A DNA stretch of 64,000 bases, taken from positions 58,291,338-58,355,337 of the forward strand of contig CM060691.1 in the NCBI GenBank assembly GCA_030686995.1, in the 5' to 3' direction. The notes below the pieces were generated by a model. It saw nothing but the letters and a program-made list of their open reading frames with translations, had not been told where the DNA came from and did not search any database. The position numbers and the translations under genes were made by a program. The DNA is from Artemisia argyi. Its lineage: Eukaryota; Streptophyta; Magnoliopsida; Asterales; Asteraceae. The first letter of the stretch is position 1. Every line of letters begins with the position of its first letter. Positions 35,910 to 48,903 of the stretch are shown in pieces.

Positions 35910-35991
35910 AAATGACGGCGAAGCACGAATATTGGATTCTGGGAAACCCTAAATGACGGCGAAGCACGAATATTGGATTCTGGGAAAGCCA
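35910..35991. repeat. 41-bp tandem duplication
   Basis: AAATGACGGCGAAGCACGAA begins at 35910 and again at 35951, and the full 41-bp units are identical except near the end. It lies in the putative 5' leader of the unrecognised gene block. Confidence 0.85.
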
Positions 35992-36139
35992 ATCTGAACC
36001 CTCGTTTTGATGTGTGGAAGAAGCACGAATGGTCTAGAGATTATAAGGAGGCGAAGCTTGGATTGGGCCATGAATGAGCAGTGGCGGGCTAAGGAGAAAG
36101 AGGCCGGTTCCTGTAGATGGAACGGCGTCGTATCTATTC

Positions 36140-36331
36140 ATAAATAATATATATAGTAATGGGTCTCCGTTAGAGTCTCTTACGTGGACAACTATCCTTG
36201 TCACATAATGATCATTATGAGTGCAGAAATCTGATATCGCCATTGTAATGCAACTGTGAATAGATTTGCCGACCCACTGTTTCATGTCAAGGACGATTCC
36301 AACGTCTACACATAAACCATGGTAAAGTGCT
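36140..36331 (-). pseudogene. GLR pseudogene, first ligand-binding exon
   Basis: After an acceptor-like ATTTTCAG, the frame reads VGIVLDMKQWVGKSIHSCIT, then MAISDFCTHNDHYVTRIVVH and VRDSNGD. This is the start of the GLR amino-terminal domain (VGVVLD...VGKMGLSCIxMALSDFYxxxxxYxTRLVLHxRDSKGD). No signal peptide or ATG in frame is found directly upstream. The exon ends near VRDSNGD before the inserted block. Confidence 0.8.
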
Positions 36332-36339
36332 GAAAATTA

Positions 36340-39029
36340 GTATAATCCAAAGGTTGCTTCTTTTAGACAACATGGCTGGGTACTTACTATCAACTTTTGA
36401 GGGGCCAATATAAATAACGATAACCTAAAACTAACTCAACACATTATAATGTATAGAGATCTACGTTATAACATTGACTTTAGCTTTGCTTCACAGAAAT
36501 TCCTACACTCGATGTACAAAACATGAGTTGACCGTCAAAACATGCCATTATATATGTACAAAGTCAACACATTAGATTCGTATGGATCAATATATCTCGC
36601 ATGTGCAACTTATTTAACTTTGAATATAACAATTTCCAGGAAATTGTACTCTTCACCAAACATTAATATTTTTGTCTTTTCTGAAAACTTACACAAACAG
36701 TCCCTAAGTTTTGAGCATTGTTTCAAAATAGGTCCCCAATGACTAACGATATAACTAAAATCAGTTTTGAGGGACCAAAAGTGTAACAAACTCATTTAGA
36801 TTTTTTCCAAAAATTTACCTGAGATATAATTGTTGTTGCATGTAAGGTCCACAAGGACTAATGATATAACAAAATCAGATCTCAAGGACCAAACGTGTAA
36901 CATAAATTTACACAAATCATCCCTTCAGATTACAATTTATTGCAAATATCATTCCTGTAGTTTACCTAATTTTGCAAAAAACATCCCTAAACTTTTATCT
37001 TTGTTGTATTGGAGCGCGGGTAAATAATCATCGTTCATCATTTTTATTCAATTTCACATGTGTGATTTCTAAATCACGTAAAATCACATATGATTTTTTC
37101 AAACGTAACTGAAAAAAATCAAAAATAAAATAATAAAAAAAATAAAAATAAAATAAAAAATCGAAAGTATATAGAATTGCTCCCTCTATAGAAATATAAT
37201 TTAATTATTGTCACGATGGTATAATTCATTTTGCGTAACGATTAAAGGTTTGTGAAATATTTAATTTTTAAAAAATAGTGAAAGTTTATTTATTTATTTA
37301 TTTTTTTGTTTTGATAAAAAACTGAATGGTTATGATTGATTTATTGGATTTTTAGAGAATATTTGATCTATAGTATGAACGTAAATCCATACTAGTACTA
37401 AGTATGGCTTCAACTTTAAAATAATAATAATAATAATAATAATAATCTAAAGGTGTTTCACAATAACTATATGAAGAATATTTTTTTTCATATGACGCTT
37501 CTTACATGGTTATACGGTTATACCCAAAGAACCAGAACCGAACCACACCTTTGAGTCAGTTCTTGGTTCCCACTTTTCTCGAATTTCGGCTCTTGGATCC
37601 TTCAGTTACGGTTTTTACCGATTTCGGACTCATACTCGTCCCTACGTTGTAGTATTTGTTTTCTTCATTTGTCACATTCTTTCATTTTAGTCATGTCATC
37701 ATACATACCAATTAAGTGACATACCAATTAAGCATGTCAACCATTGCTATTATAAGTAATATTTCAAAAATCGAATCATAAATTGTACTAGCCAACCTAT
37801 CACTTCCAGTTTAACCAGTTAGACCAGCAGGCCGCATCGATCAAGTATTTTTGGGGGCATCAACAACAACAATAGCCGAAGGCATTCAACATAAGCATGT
37901 CCAAATATCCGAAAATTAATACTCATATTTGGTCTTAAAAAATCAAGAATGCAAACATTACATTATCAAAATCAAAAAGGAGATTTGGAGAAAACCGTGG
38001 ACAAGTTTACAGTTTTTGGTTATTCATCCGTTTTTTACCATCTGCATCGGTTCGACTACATTCGGTTCATCCAGGTTTTAAAAACCGGTTGGACCCGTGT
38101 TCTAAGAGAGATATGCATGATACCATTCAAGGAGAGCATATTATACTATATACTAAAACTCATTTGGGTACGGGGTCCACAAGAAGGCCATTAAAAAGCT
38201 GTTAACCCCCTAATTCACGCTCCTATTGGTTTTTCATGACAAAAGGCGCAATACTATTGGTGTGAAGAGTTAATTACTATCATGCTACAATACCTTAGTA
38301 ACAGTGCAGTGCCTTAATAACAATGCACACCCTCCACCAAATTTTCTCTCATTCTAGACCTTTCACCGCCTCACTAAAATTTCCATCTCACTCGAACCTT
38401 CTCTCTTTCATTGCTTACATCGATCATGGTTTCCAGATCCATTACTTCAAACCATTAAATCTTCAAAATTCGTTTAATCATTTTCAACATATGTAATCTT
38501 AAGCGGTTTCTTAGATCAAAATGGCTGGCACCCTATGAGAGCTGCTTTTTTCAGTTTTAAACAACTACTGCACATAGTTTTTAGCTTTCAAAATGATGAG
38601 ATGCTTCGAACAAACACACAAATAAGGCAGGTTTCTTAGATATGATAGAGAGTAGATGCAGCGAAATTGGCGACGGAAGTGTAGCAAGGATTCCGACAGG
38701 ATCAAGAAAGGCAGTACACACCCTAAGAAACCTTATTAGGGGTTTTCTTTCATTATGGATTTATTCTTTTGTAACAGGAAATATGAAAGATGAGGAGTTG
38801 GAATGTAGTTGATGATGGAGAAACAATAGGAAAAAGGAGGTGTGTTTATAGGCCTTTTGATGTGAGTTTTATAGATGCACCAACTATTTGACAAAAAGCT
38901 CAACTATTCCATCAATTTCCTAATTTGTTTACTTAAAAAATGTTGCAGGAAGGCGTCTGAGGTCTCATGTTGGCTACTTAGATGATAACAGATGCACAAT
39001 AAAGGCTCCAGCCAGTAAGTGTTATTCAT
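36340..39029. other. Intergenic region without a supported gene
   Basis: Contains phrases such as GGGACCAAAAGTGTAAC and GGACCAAACGTGTAAC (about 36772 and 36888) from a repeat family, an (AAT)n tract at about 37420-37446, and a CGGTT-rich stretch near 38040-38090. A Helitron-5'-like phrase CTATACTATATACTAAAAC... falls near 38139. Its 38.2-38.9 kb continuation is reminiscent of a captured 5' UTR, but no ORF is credible. Confidence 0.4.
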
Positions 39030-40649
<1,620 letters not shown>

Positions 40650-40655
40650 AGTTTT

Positions 40656-40672
40656 TGGCGCCGTTGCCGGGG
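40656..40672 (+). other. Primer-binding site of gypsy C (tRNA-Asp)
   Basis: TGGCGCCGTTGCCGGGG lies six bases inside the LTR. It is complementary to the 3' end of plant tRNA-Asp(GUC) including CCA, the primer used by Athila-lineage elements. Confidence 0.85.
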
Positions 40673-40825
40673 AATAGTTATTGTCTAGGTTAGAATCTCT
40701 TTTTATTAGGTCTACTTGCTAGATTCCTTTCTAGTAAGATTTTATTTATATTTTTATTTTTAGGTTCTCTTTAGTCTATCTTATTTCTTCGTGTTTTTGT
40801 TCGTAACTCTTCACCATCCGACATC

Positions 40826-42063
40826 ATGGACGATGGAAACATCTTTGAACCCGTCATCCCACCACAACAAAACCCACTACTAGAACCTCTCAGGCCCCGA
40901 ACCTTAGGAGAGTATTCCCGACCTAGCCACCAAGGCTACCGAAACACTATTGAGCTCACCGGAGCCAATGTGACCCCCTTGCGATCCGACACCATCCGGT
41001 TGGTGCAAAGCGGATGTGCATTCTATGGACTTCGTTCCGAAGATCCAAACCAACATCTCAAGGACTTCCTTAAAATAGTAGATTCTATAGACCTTGATGT
41101 TACAACTAGAGAGTCAATCCGATTACGCCTATTCCAATTCTCTCTACGTGATCAAGCTAGCCAATGGCTTGAGCGATTACCCACGGGATCCATCACCTCA
41201 TGGGATGATCTCACCACTCGTTTCCTTGCTCAATTTTTCCCACCGGGGAGAACTACCAAGCTTAGAAATGACATCTTGATGTTCCAACAACGTCAAAATA
41301 AAACTCTTTATGAAGCATGGACTCGTTTCAAGGACTTACTCTAAAAAGTCCCTCATCATGGCATAGATCTTTGGCTCCAAGTCCAAATCTTCTATGACCA
41401 TATCGATCTCTCCACAAGGCGAGCCATTGACCAATCGGCCGGTGGTAAGCTACGTGATCTAAGTGCGGAACAATCATGGGAACTCATAGAAGATCTTGCT
41501 CTCTATGACAACGAAAGTTGGAATGACCCCCGTGATTTGAACAAAATGGTCAAGGCATATCTTTGCCTTCGAACAACTCTAGCACTCCCGACCGTAGGAT
41601 CATGGAACTTGAGGACCAAGTCAAGTTTCTCATGAAATCTTACGAAGCTCCTAAGCCTTCAAGCCAAGTGAACAAAATCACTTCTTCATGCGAATTATGT
41701 AGTGGTCCCCATGACACTCGTGATTGTGTGGAACTCCCCGGAACAGCTTTTGCGGACTACGCATCCTCGCGTACCGACAAAGCGGGAGATAAGTGGTACA
41801 CTTTCAAACCCGAGCCAAACCCTTACGATGATTCCTACAACCCCTCTTGGAAAAATCACCCAAACCTTAGGTGGAAACAAAATCAAGCCAATTCTTCCAA
41901 TCCGCCTAATCGTTATCAACCAAACGGTCCACCCTCCAACCGTACTTTCAACAACAATCCTTCTAACAACTATGGTAGTACCAACAATCTTGAAGGATTG
42001 ATGTCTAAGTTCATGGCATCTCAAGAAGCTCGCATATCTAAGTTTGAAGCCGATTTCAAATAA
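40826..42063 (+). pseudogene. Athila-type Gag of gypsy C (interrupted)
   Basis: The first frame (40826-41344) has NTIELTGANVTPLRSDTIRL, the Retrotrans_gag core LRLFQFSLRDQASQWLERLP and LTTRFLAQFFPPGRTTKLRN. A TAA at 41342-41344 breaks it where gypsy A continues KDLLHKVPHHGI. The frame resumes (41345-41560) and continues at 41563-42063 with a short Cys/His motif (CELCSGPHDTRDC). A TAA at 42061 ends that part. Gag forms the particle and binds RNA; the protein here would be truncated. Confidence 0.8.
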
Positions 42064-42075
42064 AAGCAAAGCGAG

Positions 42076-43110
42076 ATGACCACCAAAATTGACACATTGT
42101 TGAAAGTTCTCAATGACCGAGAAATGGGAGCACTCCCAAGCGACACGGTCAAGAATCTGAAACTAAACGTTAATTCCATATCATCAGTTTCGTCACCCAC
42201 CTCTTGTCCGCAATACTACTCGGTTAAATCAACGAGCACGTGTTTCAAGCAAAACCAAATTATTCAAAAGGACCAATCGAATAAAACACCCGATATAAAA
42301 CCGGTCAAAAGCATAGTTGAAACACCTCCCACGCAAGACCTTGACGATGAATTCAAGGAACTTCACCTTGAACGCCCCGTCATTGATGTCTTAGCCCGTG
42401 CTCCCTACTATAGTGCCCTCCTAGAAAAGTATGAGAAGTTTAAACTAGGTAAAAATGGGACCGCCTTTGTTCAAAACAAGTTGCCTAAAAAGCTTGATGA
42501 TCCGGGTATATTTGTTTTGCCTTGTAAGATAGGAAGATTCGAAGCTTTCGACACACTAGCCGATTTAGGGTCAAGCCTTAACTTGATTCCCTTATCCCTT
42601 TTCACCACTCTCAAGCTATGAAAGTTAGAGGAGACGGAGGTATTGATAGGTCTAGCGGATGGGAGTATTGCCCACCCGGTTGGAATGATTAAGGATGTAG
42701 TTTTTCACGTAGGGAAGTTAACTATCTTGGCGGATTTTCACGTCCTAGACATGGTTAGTGACACTACATGCCCATTGTTGGTAGGAAGAGGATTTTTAGC
42801 AACCTCTAGCGCCATGATAGATTGTAAGGAGTCTAAGATAGCGGTAGGTGAGGGCGACACTTGGTCGGTATACGATGTTAAGAAACATAGCTATAATTGT
42901 GAGGATGAACCGACACCACATTGGGTAGAGATGAATAGGAGACCATCTAGATATGGACCTTGGACAGAAAGGAACTTTATAGGACCTCAACGCCCATTCT
43001 ATTTAGAAAAAGATTTCATTGAAAAGACACATTCGGTGGAACAACTCATAGCTAGAGATGAAGAGCTATATCCTTTTGAGGACCCCTTAGTCTTTAGGAA
43101 GATGATTTAG
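42076..43110 (+). pseudogene. Gag C-terminus and protease of gypsy C (one stop)
   Basis: Frame 42076-42621 ends with DTLADLGSSLNLIPLSLFTT, in which DLGSS is the retropepsin active-site motif (D-[TL]-G-[AS]-S). After TGA at 42619-42621 the same protein resumes (42643-43110) with HVLDMVSDTTCPLLVGRGFL and ATSSAMIDC, the second conserved part of Athila proteases (LGRPFLAT). It ends EDPLVFRKMI at 43110. The active site is kept, but the stop splits the enzyme. No reverse transcriptase follows. Confidence 0.75.
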
Positions 43111-43122
43111 TTCTTAAGCGTA

Positions 43123-43356
43123 ATGCCTATTAATATAGAGATGAATAAGTGGAAAAGAGAGGGAGATAAGTGTAAATGGCGGTTGGACAAGCCACCTAAA
43201 GAAGGTGACGGATCATGGCATATGAAGATGACTTTGTATGATCCGGATGGAGAAAAGTTTGAAAGGTCATACCGTACGAAGAAAACCGATAGGAAGTTAA
43301 AACCTAAGTTTGATCCCAAAGATGTCCTCAATGAGGAACTCACCCGTGTCACATAG
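43123..43356 (+). CDS. Small 77-codon frame after protease in gypsy C, function unknown
   Basis: A lysine-rich frame (MNKWKREGDKCKWRLDKPPK, MTLYDPDGEKFERSY) ends at 43356, about 50 bp before the conserved TTGGGAGGCAACCC motif. It replaces the region where an autonomous Athila element would have RT, RNase H and integrase. I do not recognise it. It may be in-frame remnant or filler, and its initiation is not supported by any signal. Confidence 0.35.
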   Translation: MPINIEMNKWKREGDKCKWRLDKPPKEGDGSWHMKMTLYDPDGEKFERSYRTKKTDRKLKPKFDPKDVLNEELTRVT

Positions 43357-43404
43357 TAACCCATGACCTTGAGTCTAGCTACAAGACTCGTAAATAAAGA
43401 AAAA

Positions 43405-45170
43405 CGCTTCTTGGGAGGCAACCCATGATTGTGTGTGATTTTTATTTTGTTTGTTTGTTATTTGCTTCCGTATGCATGCTTTATTTTATTGTTGGTAGAT
43501 CATGTTTCAAAACTAAATAGTTGAAATACTTTACTTTGTTGTTTGGCCCAGTCTTAATTTCACCCAAAGGTATTTTTGCAAAAGATAAGTGTAAGGGGAA
43601 ACCCCAAATATGTTTTTAAGAAACGAAACCGATCATGATTCTCCACAATATTAAGTGAACATGTATATTCGTATTTGTTAGAGTCAAATGCTTGTATCGA
43701 GTCATAATGATGTTTTACAGGATTTTCCAGGAAGTAGGACCAAGTTTCTGCAGGTCACTTCTGACGGCGTCACGAGTTTACTCTTGACGGCGTCACGTGT
43801 AAAAATCTGGAAATTTTACCAGTTTTGTTTTTCTAACGGAGTTTTAAAGTTTTTGTTGAATTATTAGTTTTATAATCTTCAGGAAATCTGCAAACATCAT
43901 TCCACAAGCATTATATCTTATTTCGTTTTCTAGGATTTATTAGCGTATGTAGATTGCCGCTGATTTTATGCGAGGTTGTCTTGTCTGTTTTCTCTGGTTT
44001 TACAGGTTATGTATGACAAGAAGATGATTTATATTCTGGAAGGGAAGCTTTGATTGTTCATTTTCTTGGAGGAAGATCTAACCTGGCCACCTTATTATCC
44101 ATACCGAGCGAATCAGGGGAGTATTTGATTTCATTCGTTTTACTTATTTCACTTTTACATTCTTTACTTCAACATTGGGGACAATGTTCATCCTAAGTGT
44201 AAGGGGAGGGTAAAATGATGATACCTTACAGATACACTTTCGCTTGAGTTTGTTTGTTTAATAGTAGATGTGTAATAAAACTATGAGAAATACTTGTTAG
44301 TGCAATTTTAGCACCAAATTTAAATTTTTTTATAACATTTAGGAGTGAAACTTTAGCCATAGCAAGCGTCTCATGGATAGGAGATTGTATGACTAGCACA
44401 AAACCGTATCATTCAGAAAAATTTTCCACCCAAATATATGAGGTTCGCCTTTAGATTTGATCGGAAAAGCATTTACTATTAGTGCTTATGAGTGTACCGG
44501 TAGCATTTAGATTCTAGAACTTGCGTTAGTGATGCATCCCGAGACCGCTAGTAAGACTACATTCGTGTAGTAGGATTTACTACATGATAAGAGGCATTAG
44601 GATCACCCTTATGTTAAACCCGTATCATAATTACTTGACCATTTAAGTCATATTACTTGGCTAGTTAAGTCAACTAATTTTTCCCACACCCTTAGCGTTG
44701 TACTCATTTTTTGTACACGAAACCCCTAGTACACCCTCCGAGCCTATCTTTTCATTTCTAACTTTAAGCATTTTACTTAAAGGAAGAATTTGTTACACCC
44801 CACTTAAATGTACACCCAAATCGCCTTAGCCTTCCGTGTATGCACTCATCTTTAGTGCCTTATTGTTATTTGTTAAACCCTAAGTTAATTATCTAATTGA
44901 TTACATGGTTGCTAAGTCGAGTCATATCCTTGTACATATTGTTTTGGGACGATTGGACTCATGGGTAAAGTACTTATTTTATGGAGTAATGGGGAAGAAC
45001 ATCATATATTACCCCCGTATGTGCGTTAATCTTAAAAGTACTCCAAGTGTTTTGATTTTCTTAATTCGAGTCATCAGATTAGTTTATTGTAAAGTATGTA
45101 AAAATTCAAGTGTAAGGGGAATGTTCATCCCCTATGATGTATTATTTTGGATGGTAGGGTAAGAGTGTAT

Positions 45171-45221
<51 letters not shown>

Positions 45222-45417
45222 CGGACGACCATCCCTTTTCATTTTATGTTCATTTTATGTTTTTGTTATTTTTGATTTATTAGCTTAAGTCGAGTCTAGT
45301 CTTGGCTTAGCAACGCCACATTGTACATGTAATTAACCAAGATTGTTAACTCGCCACCAGTAAAGACTGCCTATATCCAACAAACCCGTGTATTTCATAT
45401 CCCTACACCTAACGTTA
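43405..45417 (+). other. Non-coding 3' region of gypsy C
   Basis: Starts with the motif CGCTTCTTGGGAGGCAACCC (43405-43424). It contains two TGACGGCGTCACG palindromes (about 43763-43800), the stem AACATTGGGGACAATGTT (44171-44188) followed by the purine run AAGGGGAGGG (44201-44210), and a poly(A) tract of 47 at 45173-45219. No gene is supported. Confidence 0.7.
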
Positions 45418-48400
45418 CAACCATTTTAGAGATTCAGCAAACAATCTTGCATTCCCAACTGGATCAGGAGGAATCTCCAACTTATGTTGAAGCATTTTCT
45501 CCATCAGAGATACTGTCAGAGGATATCTTTTGCCATGATCCATAATAAGCCTTAGACCAGTTGTAGTTTCCAACACATGAACATATGGCATAGGATAAAA
45601 CTTCCAACTCTGAACCTTCCATCTCTGATTGTTTTTCCATATGTCATAACCAGCACCAGTGGGAGTAGAAGAATCAAACAACACTCTTAGATCCCCTAAT
45701 AAATACAATCCAGACCCTGTAGGGGTATGATTTGCATAAAATTTGTGAACCAAATCATTTAGAGTGAGCAAATCCTGATGATCAACAAGATGTAGTATTT
45801 CTTGGAGAAATGTAAAGGATATAGAAGTTTTATCTAATCTATAAATGGTATTGATCTGTCCATTTTTAGTTAACTCCCAGTGAACCAAAACATCCCTAGT
45901 TGCCTCAGGCCAATCATCAGGGGATCCTTCTCTGATAAAGGAAGCATCAGAAGCATTCACATCTATTAGTCTTTGTGTGAAATGTGAAGTTTTGACTCTA
46001 GCCATTCTCTTTGCTCTTCTTCCAGGAACATAAATAGCATCATGAGGTAGAGAAGATGCATTAGGAACTTCAGCTTCAGCAGATACACCCTCTGCAGCAT
46101 CAGTTTCCACTGATGGATTATCCAATTGTTCATCAGTAGAATACTGAGAAGATTCAAGTTCAGCAGATGCATATTGTTCATCCATAGCCTTCCTCATCTG
46201 TTTGGCTCTAGCAGCTTGAAGTTCAACCTCTCTTTCCTTAATCTCATGAAATCTTGCCAGGTCAGCTTGTTGTTCAGCATCTAACCTTTTAACAGCCTCT
46301 TCTCCCAACCTTTCCTCCTCTATTTGTCTCCTGGTTCTCTTTCTAGATGAAGGATCTTCAGCTATCACTTGAGCTTTACCTTTATCCACATAAGATGAAG
46401 CAGCAACATATGGTACCTCAGCAGAATTGGCAGGTAAAGATACCTTTTCAGCAGCAACAGGAATATCCATGTTAACAGATGAACCAGCAGTAGCAAGAGT
46501 GATAGGAACATTTTTAGAAGCACCCATTCCATCTTTGTCATACCTAGACTTGATTCTATTATACATCTGAATCAATTTGTCATCTGGAAGTGCCCACACT
46601 TGTTTCCTAGTCCAAGCACTGTTATATAAAGCACTGCTTTGACTTTTCACATATGTTCTCATGTAATCCCTCTGTTGTGCTTGAGTCATGGGTTTGTCTC
46701 TTTTAGCTTTGGCTTTTTGCTCATCTGCTACTTTCTTCCTCAACTTCATCTCTTTCACAATTTCAGAAACCCAGTCCTTTTTCTCCACCCTATCACCAAG
46801 AATTTCTGCAGCTAAATCAGGATTAGCAATCACTTGTTCTCCAATATGCTACCAATCTGACTCATCAAAATCTTGAACATCAGCATCCAATTCTTTCTGT
46901 CTTTCAATAGGCAAGGTAGAAACATATCTTTGAGTAGCAGACTGGTATTCTGAATCAAACTTGGCTTGCTGTGCCTCAGCCATATCAGAACTCTGCTTAT
47001 AATCTTCCCATTCTTTGAAGAGTTTTTCTTGTGCAGCTCTTTCTTCAGCTGTAACAATCTCATCCTCAGCCACTTCAGTTCCTTCAGTAAAATCATCATG
47101 AGGAACTTCCAAATCTTCCATAGGATCATCATTTAATTCTTGAACATTTGAATTAAGTATGTGATCAGTAGATCCTTGAGGCTTGAAGGTTTCAGTGATG
47201 TCATCAGGAGAAACTTGCTTATGCCCAGATGAATTATGAACAGGGGAATTAAAATACTCTTTCCCTACTACAAAGAATGTATCTCCTGATGTATGAACTT
47301 TATCAGTATATTTGTCAGCAGCAATAACACTTGGTGATTGTTTCTCCTGAAGACTATCAGTAGCTTCTGCCATAAGAATATCATCACCACTAGATACCTT
47401 GGAAGATTCAGCAGCTTTCTTTGCCAAATATTGTCTTCTACTTCTTCTTCTGCTGAAATGAATTGTTGGCTTAGATGGAAGTACTTCAGCAGCTTTAGGA
47501 GGAGCAACATGAGACTGTCTAGCAACTTCAGCTAGAATTTCAAGAGAATCCAAATTTTCCTCCCGAGGCACTTCAGTAGTATCCATTCCACCCTTACTTT
47601 GATTCAACTGTGCCTCCAAATCCTTAACCTTACTTTTCAGCCTTTCAATTTCATTACCAAGAGTAGACTTGGTATCAGCAAGCTCCTTTTGGAGATCATC
47701 AGTCTTTTTCATATACCTGCAAAGTGAATCATATACAGAAGTGAGAGTAACAGGGTCCTCTGCTCCACCAGCAGATTGCTCAGTGGTATGTGGAGCTTCA
47801 TGGAACCCAGCAGGAGAAACAGACTCATGTAGAACATTGGGATAGCCTTCATCAAATGGCTCTCTCATAGGACTAGGTGTAGGTAGTCTAGTGATCTCAG
47901 GCTCAAGAGACTGAAATGTATCTTCAATCTCATGAGTTTGCTCAACTGGAGCAGCCTGAGATGGTGAAATGGTAGGACTAGGTGACATATGTGCAGGGGA
48001 AGGAGGTGGTAGGTCAGAAGAAATAGGTAATGGTTCAGCAGTTGTAGCTGGCTCTTCCTCAATTACCATTGAAGGATTACCATCAGCAACTACACCAGAA
48101 GATGATGGATTACCATCATCAGCAGCATTTTGAGTAGGCATAGTACCAGCATCATCACCCTCAACTACATTATCATTGCCATGTGGCAACATTGCAGCTA
48201 ACATAGGGTGATGTTCCCCAGTATAATTTGTTTTCATTGAGGCAAACAACTTAGAACCAAGACTTTTAATAGGCACATGGGTCCTATCTTCAGTGGTTAT
48301 GTCTAAAATAATTTGTAAGAACCTAGGGTACATTAAGAACTTATGCTGTTGTTTATCAATATTTTCCAGCATATTTTCAAAAATAAACTTTGAAAAATTA

Positions 48401-48903
48401 TAAGTTAGACCCTTAGAGAGATAAACAATACCACAACCCAATTGTAGAGAGAATTGGTCCCATCCACCACACTTGTTGCTTATACATTGGAGCAACAAAT
48501 GCACCAAATACCTCCACTTAGGACAAAATTGATTCTTCTGCCACTTAATCGTTTCAGTACTTTGATATCCAGCTTCCCGTAGCCCAGGAAGAATCTCTGC
48601 AGTGTTGGAGTGATATACACCATTCTCATCATCTAACTGAAGCTTTGTCCTTATCAAACTTTCTGTCACCACATACTCTACACCTTCAATTACAGCTACA
48701 ATCTCTGTATTAGATCTCTTTGCAGCAGATGCCCAAAATTGCATCACCATTGATTCATATATCAGATTGGGACAATGTGTCAAAGCATAATGAATCTTTG
48801 ATCTCTGTAGAAACTCCACCATTAAATCAAATTCTTCATGTCCCTTAGCCTTTTTCAGAATAGCATACTTGTTATGATCTCTCTTCAATTCAAGTTGCGC
48901 CAT
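45415..48903 (-). pseudogene. Sense extra ORF of Sirevirus-like copia, copy 2 (one stop, 3' truncated)
   Basis: Starts MAQLELKRDHNKYAILKKAK at 48903 and is closely similar to the ORF of copy 1. The only internal lesion is TAG replacing CAG after DESDW (46848-46850). Downstream the same frame continues to 45415, through KAKRDKPMTQAQQRDYMRTY and EEERLGEEAVKRLDAEQQAD. The last ~18 codons are lost: after RLFAESL the sequence switches to gypsy C. Architecture: N-terminal globular region, Pro/Ser-rich linker, coiled coil with LKSKVKDLEAQLNQ, acidic Ser-rich part, basic helical part and conserved C-terminal domain. There is no membrane segment, unlike a typical envelope. Its position 3' of pol is that of Sirevirus env-like genes. 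Confidence 0.8.

Larger units (their letters stand above)
33100..36130 (-). pseudogene. Exons of an unrecognised plant gene in the first GLR intron
   Basis: Several exon-like minus-strand segments with consensus splice borders occur in order: an exon with MMRRSKQSPRLRPQPTVQ (about 35655-35765); VPIRASIADTRGNKFTSLLY with VYFDAHICSYPCTMAAFKR (about 34620-34770); SKPSYAGRTNAIKLVKKALQ (about 34420-34495); MTPNAYCRQLVVYVPSALPL (33950-34018); and a longer exon (about 33250-33513) with FHVPRQNIPMDLFKDVCFTM and LCHSKVDQDTAEDLIEIAEI. I do not recognise the protein. It is not GLR, yet sits between GLR exons on the same strand, so it was inserted. A GC-rich hairpin (GGCCGC-AAC-GCGGCC, about 33128-33142) near one end and an AT-rich start at the other are Helitron-like, not conclusive. 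Confidence 0.5.
15281..36331 (-). pseudogene. Glutamate receptor-like (GLR) channel gene, dismembered
   Basis: Minus-strand exons reproduce a plant GLR in order: N-terminal ligand-binding start (36140-36331), ANF-type domain and first half of the glutamate-binding domain (31627-32832), second-lobe start plus M1/M2 (21340-21638), M3 exon (20971-21063 plus 19272-19588), KGSPLV exon (17969-18080) and M4 (15281-15481). GLRs are plasma-membrane or organellar Ca2+-permeable cation channels. This locus cannot make one. In-frame stops lie at 32770-32772, 32059-32061 and 31639-31641. Frame changes lie near 32530, 31900 and 31770. A MULE splits M3, a solo LTR splits the last exon, and no signal-peptide exon was found. 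Introns keep GT/AG borders, so decay followed loss of function of an ordinary gene rather than retroposition. Confidence 0.85.

Noticed and set aside
37949..38194. 81-codon plus frame
   Set aside because: No homology-like motifs and located in repeat-derived intergenic sequence.
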